22,460 bases of DNA from CAZUZS01 sp964624795 (GTDB lineage Bacteria > Calditrichota > Calditrichia > RBG-13-44-9). Where the stretch lies: assembly GCA_964624795.1 (NCBI GenBank), contig CAZUZS010000073.1, positions 1 to 22,460 on the forward strand, given 5' to 3'. Below are positions 1 through 7,044 of this stretch, in pieces. Positions within the stretch are counted from its first letter, which is position 1; each line of letters opens with the position of its first letter. Below the pieces are notes generated by a model. It made no database searches. It worked only from the letters and a program-made list of their open reading frames with translations, and was not told the origin of the DNA. A program made the position numbers and the translations under genes.

Positions 1-330
1 TCCATTGAGGGGGGCATTCGACGAAAAGTTCCTCAGGTCAAATGACATATAAACGATACGGGCATTAACAAAGACCGTGGTACCACTTATAACGGTTCCC
101 AAGTCAGGAATATCCGGAGTTTCACCTTCGTCGACGGGAACTACAAATTCCTGGGGTCGGTAAAAGCCTCTGTCCGGATTTGGAATGTCAACCGGATTCT
201 CCGTATAGTCAAGCGACTGTAGCACAAGCGGAGCTTCTTTGCTATCACCCGCACGTGCAACATACAACAAGCCTGTCAACACCAGGCCAACGATTAACAG
301 AATTTGATTCGCTCCAAATACTTTTTTCAT
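1..330 (-). CDS. DUF4874/DUF4832-family secreted protein, N-terminal part (runs off the left edge)
   Basis: Only the first 110 codons are in the window. The ATG at 328-330 follows a strong GGAGG seven bases upstream. Residues 1-27 form a Sec signal peptide (MKKVFG, then a hydrophobic stretch, then ARAGD). The mature start carries NPDRGFYRPQ and later VYMSFDLRNF. These match the opening of the DUF4874 domain, which in known proteins precedes DUF4832 in a TIM-barrel, glycosidase-like fold. The same NP..GF opening occurs in the DUF4832 genes at 1842 and 7045, so this is probably a further paralogue. It lies 82 bp downstream of the outer-membrane-barrel gene on the same strand. The catalytic region is outside the window, so activity cannot be judged. 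Family assignment rests on the N-terminal motifs only. Confidence 0.72.
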   Translation of the reverse strand, partial: MKKVFGANQILLIVGLVLTGLLYVARAGDSKEAPLVLQSLDYTENPVDIPNPDRGFYRPQEFVVPVDEGETPDIPDLGTVISGTTVFVNARIVYMSFDLRNFSSNAPLNG

Positions 331-371
331 AATCTAACCTCCAACGTTATAGAATAAATGTGCAGAACAGA

Positions 372-390
372 TTTGTTAACAAAAATTTTT
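372..390. promoter_or_regulatory. AT-rich perfect palindrome upstream of the left-edge gene
   Basis: TTTGTTAACAAA at 372-383 is a perfect 12-bp palindrome, and it overlaps AAAAATTTTT at 381-390. It lies in the 82-bp gap, about 40-60 bases upstream of the ATG at 330. TATAAC, readable on the minus strand between the palindrome and the ribosome-binding site, could be a -10 element, but no good -35 is present. An operator or promoter is possible; chance occurrence in AT-rich DNA is also possible. Confidence 0.2.
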
Positions 391-412
391 ATGACGAAAG
401 TTATGTCCACCA

Positions 413-1681
413 TTAATCTCCGAATCGCGGGTTTACGATATTATTGAACATAGAGCCAAAACTGAATTCCAATCCCACATCCCCCCAATAACTATACTGA
501 GTTTCCAGCTCACGCCGCTGTAGCAGGATTTCATCAATTGTGGCACTGGTTTTGGGCAGCGCAAGCTGGTCCCTTATGCGGGAATAACCGCCCTCCAGAT
601 AAAACGACAACCCTTTGAATAAGCGCAGCGAAATCTCGCTGTAAACCGAAAGATGGTTTTTTGCCACATCATGAAAGAAATGAGAACCGCGCACAAAAAG
701 GTCAATTCGCCCCCACGGATTCTTGGTTGCATAAGCGATCTCCAGCGATTCCTCGAAAAGACTTTCTTTCTTCTTATCAAAAATCGTCAATTGATAGTAA
801 TGGTCATATTCATACCCGATTTCGTAGAGCAGGCGGAACTCCCGGCGGGTGGATTCGGAATATGGGAAAAAGTTATATTCAATTCCTGGTGCGACGTTCA
901 CTGCGGAGCTGATATTGTCATATGTGGATGAAGAAAATCTGCTGTTAATGCCCGCCGACCAGTGCGGTGTCAGACTTTTTACAACCAACAGACGGAATTG
1001 TTTGTGGCTCTCCGAGCTGAACAGCGTATCCTCATCTACCACGTAGCGATCCCGTTCCAAAGAAAGACGGCTTGAGAACTGGATTTTCCAATCTTGCGAA
1101 ATACGGTCTCCCGAGAAACGGTTGCTGAATGAATAGTTGGACGATGCAGCTTCGCCCGAAAAATGGCCGCCCAGGTTGATACGGAAAAACCAGAGCTTCC
1201 ACTTATCGGCATCGTTGGCTACCGTGTCCCTTTTCCCTTCGTAATTGATCGACAAATTTTCCATAATTTTGGTATCATAGATGTAAGGAAGCAGCCCGAT
1301 CTCGACATGCCGGGCAAGGTTCCGCCGCACTTCATCATCGGTATCATTGTGGAGCGTTACCATTGTCAGCGTGTCGCTGTGAACGGAAAAAGCGCCCTGC
1401 CCCAGGAACGTCAGTGTATATTCCCTTCCGCCGCTCCCGGTCGTCTGGCGGGTGATCAGAATATAAATATCGGCGTTTTGCCGGTCGTACACATAATTGA
1501 CGTAAGGAATCTTGGAACGCAAAAAATCAAAATCGCAGAATGAGCAATCCAGGTAGACCCTGGGTACTACCTGCGTCGCCGACGAATCGTCTGCGAACTT
1601 GACAAAGCTGCCGAATACGGGAATAATAAACAAGAATATCCAGAGCAGCGATTTTGTTATAATTGGACGAAAGCGAATCAT
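413..1681 (-). CDS. Putative outer-membrane beta-barrel protein with an N-terminal periplasmic domain
   Basis: The 422-residue product has a basic N-terminus and a hydrophobic segment (about residues 10-30), consistent with a Sec signal. Residues about 40-150 form a compact domain that starts VYLDCSFCDFD, with a CxxC pair at C46/C49, and includes ITRQTTGSGGREYTLTFLGQ. From about residue 165 to the end, alternating aromatic/polar strands separated by charged turns look like a transmembrane beta-barrel; the last strands read VGLEFSFGS and then NNIVNPRFG. I recognise this as a recurring uncharacterised protein type of Bacteroidetes-like bacteria but cannot name a Pfam family. The ATG at 1679-1681 has no clear Shine-Dalgarno. 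It lies 160 bp downstream of a DUF4832 gene, across a repeat-filled gap, and could be an independent unit. A role as an envelope channel or assembly factor is inference. Confidence 0.7.
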   Translation of the reverse strand: MIRFRPIITKSLLWIFLFIIPVFGSFVKFADDSSATQVVPRVYLDCSFCDFDFLRSKIPYVNYVYDRQNADIYILITRQTTGSGGREYTLTFLGQGAFSVHSDTLTMVTLHNDTDDEVRRNLARHVEIGLLPYIYDTKIMENLSINYEGKRDTVANDADKWKLWFFRINLGGHFSGEAASSNYSFSNRFSGDRISQDWKIQFSSRLSLERDRYVVDEDTLFSSESHKQFRLLVVKSLTPHWSAGINSRFSSSTYDNISSAVNVAPGIEYNFFPYSESTRREFRLLYEIGYEYDHYYQLTIFDKKKESLFEESLEIAYATKNPWGRIDLFVRGSHFFHDVAKNHLSVYSEISLRLFKGLSFYLEGGYSRIRDQLALPKTSATIDEILLQRRELETQYSYWGDVGLEFSFGSMFNNIVNPRFGD

Positions 1682-1750
1682 CTATATTGTCAAGTTTAAG
1701 ATTTCTAAATTTATTACTTTATTGTCGCGGCACCGCAAGCGGTCTGCCCT

Positions 1751-1798
1751 GATGGAGTGATGGAGTAGTGGATTGTTGGAGTATTTGAGTATTTCCCT
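1751..1798. repeat. Degenerate tandem repeat, 8-bp period
   Basis: On the plus strand the units read GATGGAGT, GATGGAGT, AGTGGATT, GTTGGAGT, ATTTGAGT, ATTTCCCT. The first two units are identical and the rest drift. It lies between the DUF4832 gene and the outer-membrane-barrel gene and encodes nothing credible. Confidence 0.6.
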
Positions 1799-1838
1799 GC
1801 TCCATGCTCTCCGCACTGTGCTCCTTGCCCCATACGCT
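1797..1838. repeat. Degenerate tandem repeat, 7-bp period, beside a DUF4832 stop codon
   Basis: On the minus strand the units read GGGGCAA, GGAGCAC, AGTGCGG, AGAGCAT, GGAGCAG, a drifting GGRGCAN heptad. It begins a few bases after the TAG (1842-1844) of the DUF4832 gene and abuts the octad repeat. A related heptad follows the DUF4832 remnant at 6742. Confidence 0.6.
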
Positions 1839-1841
1839 ACG

Positions 1842-3257
1842 CTATTCCACCACCGATACAGCACTCCACGAATACCATTTCTGCGCATCGCCACCCTGAA
1901 CTGCCAGTTGGATTGCCGGTGTGCGGTCGAAGGTATCGAGCAGCGCAAAATAGACCAGGTAGCGGCCCGCCTCTGCATCTGCCGGCAAAATGATCTCAGC
2001 CTTTTCCCGGTGGCGGCCCGGCAGCCATTTCTTCACATCCCAATCCAGGTCTTTAGATACTAGCACATTGTTGGTTCGCACTCCCGCTTTGCGGATTTCC
2101 ACCGCCGGCACATATCCACGGTAGGGCGGGGCCACGCCGATGTTGTCCAGCTCCATCTCGAAATGCAGGGTATCGCCCGGCGACAGCCACTTTTCATGCC
2201 GCACCAACCGTGGCACGAAGCGATAGCCCATGCGCTTCAGAAATTTCTCGGTGGCCGGCCACCATTCCGGTGGAATGGGAGTGGATTTGTTGTTCAGCAC
2301 CGAGGCATGCAACTCCAGGCAGACGCTGTAAATGTAATCGATGTCCCGCCCGGCACGAAACCACGATTCCATGGTCCCGCAGGTTTCAAATGCAACCGGG
2401 GCATTCTTCCAGGCTTCGCCGACCGAAGGATACATTTTGGGCAGCTTCAGGTAACGGGTCATCAGGTTCCAGTTGTTGGGCGGACCGTAATCTCCCATGC
2501 AGTCTGCCCGCCAGCCGACGCCGTGCTGAGTGGCGTATTCCAGTCCGTCTTCAGCATCTTCGCAAATGAGCATCGGTGTCTTTTTGAAATTGTCCAGATA
2601 CCAATCGATGATCATTTTCTTTATGGCGAACGGATAAGCCTGTTTTTCCTTAACAAAACTGAGGTGCCATTCTCCCCAGTGGCCGTAAGAACCGATGTCG
2701 ATATGATCGATATCCGGATTGCCATCGTAGCGCTTGGCGAATTCCCGCACCAACCGGCCCATGTATTTTGCATAGAGCGGATCGGCATGATCCGGCATCC
2801 AGCTTGGGGTGGTCTTGCCGGCGTTCTGGGTGCTTTCAGCAACATACTCCCAGCCTTTAGCACCCTTTTTCTTATACCACTCGGGAGTCCCCGCCCGGCC
2901 GTTGGCGGGCATGATGCGGGTAGCCAGTCGCTGCCCGTGCGCCCGGGCTCCCGCCAGAACGGAATCCACCATTTTCCAGTTGAAAACGCCTTCCTGCGGC
3001 TCCAGATCTTCCCAGTACCAGCGGAAGTAGGCGATGGTGCTCTTTGGGTAGCCGGGCACCTCGCCGTCGAATTTGCCGGCGGTGGTAAAGCCCATTCCGG
3101 GATTCGTCAGCACCTCGTCGGTTTCCTGCGGGGAAACCAGCACCACGTTTGGCGTGCCGTCCCCTTTTATGATATTGACAAACGGTTTTACCTGCACCAG
3201 CAAAATGAAAAACAAGGGCAGGAAGCCTAAAAGATAGATTCCGTTTTTCGATTTCAT
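1842..3257 (-). CDS. DUF4832 domain protein with clan GH-A-like TIM barrel, membrane-anchored or secreted
   Basis: A 471-residue protein. Residues 7-22 are a hydrophobic signal or anchor. A TIM-barrel-like catalytic region spans about 45-330 and opens with NPGMGF and WEDLEPQEGVFNW. HIDIGSYGHWGEWH puts a candidate acid/base Glu at E196 (end of strand 4), and VAFETCG puts a candidate nucleophile at E291 (strand 7). A C-terminal beta-sandwich (about 340-471; MGYRF, ELDNIGVAPPY, WLPGRH) is the DUF4832 hallmark. The ATG is preceded by GGGGAG. It starts 26 bp after the metallo-hydrolase gene, so the two are probably co-transcribed. Close paralogues lie at 7045 and 20626. Glycoside hydrolase activity is inferred from fold and motif; no substrate is known. 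Confidence 0.85.
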   Translation of the reverse strand: MKSKNGIYLLGFLPLFFILLVQVKPFVNIIKGDGTPNVVLVSPQETDEVLTNPGMGFTTAGKFDGEVPGYPKSTIAYFRWYWEDLEPQEGVFNWKMVDSVLAGARAHGQRLATRIMPANGRAGTPEWYKKKGAKGWEYVAESTQNAGKTTPSWMPDHADPLYAKYMGRLVREFAKRYDGNPDIDHIDIGSYGHWGEWHLSFVKEKQAYPFAIKKMIIDWYLDNFKKTPMLICEDAEDGLEYATQHGVGWRADCMGDYGPPNNWNLMTRYLKLPKMYPSVGEAWKNAPVAFETCGTMESWFRAGRDIDYIYSVCLELHASVLNNKSTPIPPEWWPATEKFLKRMGYRFVPRLVRHEKWLSPGDTLHFEMELDNIGVAPPYRGYVPAVEIRKAGVRTNNVLVSKDLDWDVKKWLPGRHREKAEIILPADAEAGRYLVYFALLDTFDRTPAIQLAVQGGDAQKWYSWSAVSVVE

Positions 3258-3283
3258 TCTAACTCCCCATTGACAATTTGATC

Positions 3284-4150
3284 CTATTTGATTTCCACCT
3301 TATCGCCCGGCTCAAGAATATGATACCGTTCCTGTAGCGGTTTTGATAAATACATCTTCACCTCGTGGGCATAACCGGTTGTCCAGTAACGGTTTTGGTC
3401 GGTAACCCGGAATTCTTTCCAATGCTGCGGAAAAATGTAATCCGGCTCCAGCGTATTAATAAGGATGATGGATTGCCGGATGTGCATGTTGTGCTCGGTG
3501 GGCGAGAAAAACAGGACATCCACATGTTTAAGGAAAAGGTGATCTTCCAGCAGCACGGTGTCGCCCGGCTGCAGGAAATCCTTGCCGCCCAGGTGAATCA
3601 GGTAGCCGCAGTCCTTCAAATTGGCATCGTAAAAAACGGCAAATTTGGGATTTCCATGAATCGCCCGCAGCGCCTTCACCTTCACTCCCTTTACGATAAA
3701 CGATTCCCGGGGAACCGCTACCTTGATCCGGCTGTCGGGGATTCCCAGCTCGTGGGCGGCCTCCAGGCAGGTTTCCGGCATCACGAAAACGCAGTGAGAC
3801 TTTTCCAGCAAAATTCGGGAAGTGGCCCGGGAGAAATGGTCACCATGCTCGTGGGTGATGAAGGAAACATCGAGATCCTCGGCGATTTCGGCAGACGTCA
3901 CCGGCGGCTCGTACAGCCGGTCTTCATCGGTTTCCAGGACCAGGTCGGTGGCTACCATGGTGTCCCCGGATTTGATGAGCCAGCCGTTGTGGCCCGCCCA
4001 CCAGACCGCAAGGCCTTGATGGTGATTGTGAATTTCATCGCCAATCTTGCGCGTGGGAATCTGGCCGGGAATTGCCTGACGGGATTGCGATTCTGCATTC
4101 AGGAACAGCAAACCAAGCACAAGTAGCGCAATTCTTATTATTTTAATCAT
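3284..4150 (-). CDS. Secreted metallo-beta-lactamase-fold hydrolase (UlaG/YtnP-like)
   Basis: The chosen ATG at 4148-4150 gives 288 residues and an immediate Sec signal (MIKIIRIALLVLGLLFLNA). An in-frame GTG start at 4318 would add 56 residues without domain character in front of the signal, so it was rejected. The metal-binding set of the fold is complete: HxHxDH as H100-E101-H102-G103-D104-H105, then candidate metal ligands H165 (AIHGNP), D197 (QPGDT) and H243 (PQHW). WAGHNGWLI near residue 50 is typical of the UlaG-like lactonase/phosphodiesterase branch. Family members cleave lactones, cyclic phosphoesters or related bonds, but the substrate here is unknown. An exported copy inside a glycan locus suggests action on an extracytoplasmic sugar-derived lactone or ester, which is inference. 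It is followed after 26 bp by a DUF4832 gene. The ribosome-binding site (GGGTG) is weak. Confidence 0.85.
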   Translation of the reverse strand: MIKIIRIALLVLGLLFLNAESQSRQAIPGQIPTRKIGDEIHNHHQGLAVWWAGHNGWLIKSGDTMVATDLVLETDEDRLYEPPVTSAEIAEDLDVSFITHEHGDHFSRATSRILLEKSHCVFVMPETCLEAAHELGIPDSRIKVAVPRESFIVKGVKVKALRAIHGNPKFAVFYDANLKDCGYLIHLGGKDFLQPGDTVLLEDHLFLKHVDVLFFSPTEHNMHIRQSIILINTLEPDYIFPQHWKEFRVTDQNRYWTTGYAHEVKMYLSKPLQERYHILEPGDKVEIK

Positions 4151-4318
4151 ATCTTGACACCCTGTTTTAAAATAAAAGTTATTTGCATCCCCCACTCCCC
4201 TTTCACCAGAACCTAACTGCCTTATCTTATCAGAGCGCTGTTTCGGAACCAGCGAGCAAGGTCTCGGCGAAAATCGGAGTTTTAAATATTGGTCGTTCTT
4301 CCCAATCTTCCCGAACAC

Positions 4319-6535
4319 TCAATTCAAAACCACTACATCATAAATGGTCAGTTGCGGAAGAGCAAATTCCAGCGTCTTTCCCTTCACTGCAATGTCCGCA
4401 ACCTTCAAAGGAACCGCATCCGGGGAAAGCAGCGATATTTTGTTCTTGCTGAACTTGACCGGATACCCATCCAGGTTCACTTTCACCCGCACATTTTGCA
4501 ATGGCTTGTCATAATTGACGAAGTGCAAAACGTAGCGCTTCGATCCGTTTTTATGCACAAGGTTGGCTGCAACATATTTGGCATCAGAGATGGAAATCAG
4601 AGGACTGCCTTCCAGGTTTGCCAGCCTGGCCCGCAATTCCTGCCGGGCACCATCTTCGTTCAGGTGGCCGAAAACGTCGGCCGGGGAAGTTTCATCGGCC
4701 AGTTCCCGCAGCTCCGCCGTGCTGCCGATTGTATATATTTTCCCGCCTTTCTTTTTGTATGCCTTAATGGCGTCCAGTTGCTGCGCTTCAACCCAGGGAA
4801 TATTGGGAATGATGATCGCCTTGTAGCCGTTCAACATTTCCGGCGTGAGGCGGTGCAGCAACAGGACATCATACATAATACTCATCTCAGCCAGCGCATT
4901 GTATAGACTTTCCCGTGTGAGGGAAACCTCGAAACTCGGAATATGCGGCGGCGCCACAACGCCGATTTTGCTTACGCAGGAAACATCGGTATACAAATCC
5001 TGGTGCTCGTCAAGGAAGGAATAATAGCGACAAATCCCGTCCCAGACGTCCATCGCCAGAGGATTGTCTTTATTCACCCATCCGCTGAGCAGCTTGTCGC
5101 CCGCTTCGGCAATGGCAAAATGCGATTGGAAAGCGGCCGCCTCAGCAATGGGCTTCATCCAGCCGCATTTCATGCCATCCCTCACATCGTATGCTCCAGG
5201 ATTGGGAACGCCCGGATCGGCGCCTTCGTACTTGCTGCGATACGGTTTCACGCCGCTCCCGGAAGCGTAATAGAAACGGGCCTGGGCAATATTGTGAACC
5301 CACTTGCCGTCCCAAATGCCGGCTTCGGTAGTACCTTCGCTCTTGGTCAGGTCACAGGCTTCATCCGCCAAAATATTGCCTTTGCAGTTGCCATATATGG
5401 TAACATTTCTGTCTTTCTCTTTGGCCAAATCCCGGACTTCGGTAAAGAATTTCAGCACGTCGCCGGTTCCGCCGATAGCCCAGTCGTAATAGAGTTCATC
5501 GACCCCGGCATCGATTTCCGCCGCAGCTCGTTTCAACAAATCGTTCTTCCGATAATCCTCGTTATGAAGGTCAGCCGCATAACTGCTGCCTTTTTCGCCC
5601 CGCCAGCGCAAGGCACCGTATTCATCCCGGGCGATCCATTTTTCCAATTCAGGATGCATCAGGTAATCACGAAAACTGATATTGCCCAGCGAATTAAATG
5701 CGGTCACGTGAATGCCCAGCCTGTGGCAGCGGTCGATGAAAGCAACCGCCCGTTTGTATTCATCACTGTTCTTGTCGGCAGGAACGCCGGTGGCGACCAG
5801 ATTGATGTGCGCTTCTTTGAACATCTCAAACATGCGATCCAGGTGATCCCAATCGATGCCAGCGCGATAGAAATTGACCTTTCCACGGCGGGCCCAATCC
5901 GGGATATCTTTCTCCTGGCGCATCTCCTCGCCCTTGTAGTTGAAGACAAAATCGAAATCCCGGACAGATGAAGGCTTCCCCCTTGCCAACAAATGATAAG
6001 TCTGGCCGATAAGAGTTGGTTCGGATTCTTTCACCGATTGAATCCTGGCATCAATGATTTCAAAACCGTCACTTCCGGGATTCATGTAAAAGGTGATCTC
6101 ATTCAACCCGTCGTGCATGTTGTCCCGGCTGATGGGAACGATCATCTCGCCAATAATGTCATCGCCACTGCTGTAGGAATACCAGCCTTCTTTGCCTTCC
6201 ACATTTTTTCCACTCTTGTCGATGGAAGTGGTCAGGCTGCCCGCCAAACCGGGGATGTCATATTTGGCTCCATTTACGGTCGCATAGCCCTCACCCTCTG
6301 CAATACCGCTGACCAGAATTGCCAGGCCGGGGTTAGCAAGGCTGCTTAAATCGTCGATTTTCACCAGGTAGCCTTTCACCCGGTCGGTTCTCCCGGAAAG
6401 ATGATAGGAATAGGTGGGGGCAATGGTAACACCCTGGTAGTAAGTGCCGGAATTCTGCTGGGCCAGTGCAAAAGAGAACAGGCCGGAAGCCAAAATTGAA
6501 ACAGCAATCGCATAAAACAGGTAGCTTCTTTTCAT
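4319..6535 (-). CDS. Secreted GH42-like TIM-barrel protein with beta-galactosidase trimerisation-like domain
   Basis: A 738-residue protein with a Sec signal ending near ALAQQ (residue 26). Residues about 30-170 look like a beta-sandwich accessory domain. The TIM barrel spans about 215-480 and has VDELYYDW with candidate catalytic D351 after strand 4, and LTKSEGTTE around E400. Residues about 520-620 form a GATase-like Rossmann domain (YKAIIIPNIPW, YKKKGGKIYTIG) like the trimerisation domain of GH42 beta-galactosidases. The C-terminus is a beta-sandwich with VLHFVNYDKPL. GAGGCGGAT precedes the ATG. The order barrel, GATase-like domain, beta-sandwich recurs in the genes at 8514 and 17762. The Asp-centred strand-4 motif differs from the Asn-Glu of true GH42, so the label describes architecture and not specificity. 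Confidence 0.78.
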   Translation of the reverse strand: MKRSYLFYAIAVSILASGLFSFALAQQNSGTYYQGVTIAPTYSYHLSGRTDRVKGYLVKIDDLSSLANPGLAILVSGIAEGEGYATVNGAKYDIPGLAGSLTTSIDKSGKNVEGKEGWYSYSSGDDIIGEMIVPISRDNMHDGLNEITFYMNPGSDGFEIIDARIQSVKESEPTLIGQTYHLLARGKPSSVRDFDFVFNYKGEEMRQEKDIPDWARRGKVNFYRAGIDWDHLDRMFEMFKEAHINLVATGVPADKNSDEYKRAVAFIDRCHRLGIHVTAFNSLGNISFRDYLMHPELEKWIARDEYGALRWRGEKGSSYAADLHNEDYRKNDLLKRAAAEIDAGVDELYYDWAIGGTGDVLKFFTEVRDLAKEKDRNVTIYGNCKGNILADEACDLTKSEGTTEAGIWDGKWVHNIAQARFYYASGSGVKPYRSKYEGADPGVPNPGAYDVRDGMKCGWMKPIAEAAAFQSHFAIAEAGDKLLSGWVNKDNPLAMDVWDGICRYYSFLDEHQDLYTDVSCVSKIGVVAPPHIPSFEVSLTRESLYNALAEMSIMYDVLLLHRLTPEMLNGYKAIIIPNIPWVEAQQLDAIKAYKKKGGKIYTIGSTAELRELADETSPADVFGHLNEDGARQELRARLANLEGSPLISISDAKYVAANLVHKNGSKRYVLHFVNYDKPLQNVRVKVNLDGYPVKFSKNKISLLSPDAVPLKVADIAVKGKTLEFALPQLTIYDVVVLN

Positions 6536-6705
6536 ATCCGCCTCACATTTAAAATGTTAAATTTCAAAAATCATATCATTATTAAGTTTACCTTAAAGAA
6601 CCCCAGTGGGCTTACAAATTGCTAATTCATTCAAATTTCCGCCCACAAATGGCCGGAGGAACTCGCGTTGACGCAGACTCATCAGCCACTACTTTCTGGA
6701 TCGCA

Positions 6706-6740
6706 GCATGCCCCGTGCCCCATTCTCCATGCGCCACGCC
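6706..6740. repeat. Degenerate 7-bp tandem repeat beside the gene remnant
   Basis: On the minus strand the units read GGCGTGG, CGCATGG, AGAATGG, GGCACGG, GGCATGC, a drifting CATGGGG-like heptad. It starts one base after the stop codon of the DUF4832-type remnant. The wording resembles the heptad at 1797-1838, which also follows a DUF4832 stop codon. Confidence 0.5.
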
Positions 6741-6741
6741 C

Positions 6742-6858
6742 TTACACTCCCCGCATCCGCTGAAGCGTCAGCGAGCCGTCGGGATTAACTTCCCGGGCGG
6801 ACATTTCCACCGGCCAGCGCTGCCGCACCGCAGGTTTTCCGAAAATTTCGTCTGGTAG
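6742..6858 (-). pseudogene. 3' remnant of a DUF4832-type gene
   Basis: A 38-codon open stretch ends in TAA at 6742-6744 and is closed upstream by an in-frame TGA, with no plausible start. Its product contains AVRQRWPVEMSAREVNPDGS and then LTLQRMRGV. The C-terminus of the intact gene at 20626 reads GVRHPVKWACQQKTNPDGS and then LTLKPNLR. The shared NPDGSLTL block and the preceding VR..PV pattern, both placed just before the stop, indicate homology and not chance. The rest of the gene is gone. The left break lies near 6859, where repeat-like sequence begins. The remnant shows that the locus once held one more member of this family here. Confidence 0.7.
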
Positions 6859-6923
6859 TCAAAGTAGCACACTCCTTGGGTTTTTGTGGATTTCTTCGTG
6901 CTCCAGCATTACATGGCTCGGCC

Positions 6924-7003
6924 TGTCATTTCGACCGAAGGGAGAAATCTTCGCCCACCGTCTGAATGCCATTATAGATTTCTCGCTGCGCTTTGAAATG
7001 ACA
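6924..7003. repeat. 80-bp imperfect inverted repeat (TGTCATTTC ... GAAATGACA)
   Basis: The left arm (6924-6950) begins TGTCATTTCGACCGAAGG and ends GAGAAATCT. The right arm (6976-7003) begins AGATTTCTCGCTGCG and ends GAAATGACA. The outer nine and inner nine bases of the arms pair perfectly, while the middle differs. Elements with TGTCATTTCGA..GAAGG..AGAAATCT wording are familiar as dispersed intergenic repeats in environmental bacterial genomes. It lies 41 bp downstream of the DUF4832 lipoprotein stop. No transposase is visible. Confidence 0.65.
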
Positions 7004-7044
7004 GAAACCGCTTTGCGCATATGCACCTATTGATCGCTCCTCTT

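Larger units (their letters stand above)
6536..7044. other. 509-bp gene-poor gap holding a gene remnant and repeats
   Basis: No intact gene is visible. From left to right the gap contains about 165 bp with nothing recognisable, a heptad tandem repeat (6706-6740), the 3' end of a DUF4832-type gene (6742-6858), a stretch near 6871-6902 with CTTCGTG/TTTTTGTGG wording typical of degenerate intergenic repeats, and an 80-bp imperfect inverted repeat (6924-7003). It separates the DUF4832 lipoprotein gene at 7045 from the GH42-like gene at 6535 and looks like a scar of gene loss or rearrangement. Confidence 0.6.

Noticed and set aside
1682..1695. TTGACA just upstream of the outer-membrane-barrel gene as a -35 element
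   Set aside because: On the minus strand it lies only about seven bases before the ATG, leaving no room for a -10 box or a leader.
1732..1743. ACCGCAAGCGGT palindrome as a terminator for the DUF4832 gene
   Set aside because: The stem is only five base pairs with a two-base loop and no U-run follows.
1751..1838. CRISPR array
   Set aside because: Repeat units are 7-8 bp, degenerate and contiguous with no spacers; no cas genes are present.
1682..1978. Minus-strand 98-codon frame spanning the end of a DUF4832 gene and the repeat gap
   Set aside because: It overlaps the DUF4832 3' end in another frame and continues through tandem repeats, with Arg/Ser-rich composition and no family resemblance.
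4220..4262. CGCTG..CAGCG hairpin in the 168-bp gap before the metallo-hydrolase
   Set aside because: The stem is only five base pairs with a nine-base loop and no U-run. The wording resembles a fragment of an intergenic repeat, but there is too little to call.
4151..4318. N-terminal extension of the metallo-hydrolase from a GTG at 4318
   Set aside because: The extra 56 residues precede a textbook Sec signal and have no domain character; the ATG at 4150 is far more plausible.
6619..6858. Plus-strand small protein in the gene-poor gap
   Set aside because: It reads through the heptad repeat and antisense to the DUF4832-type remnant, with no ribosome-binding site or recognisable character.
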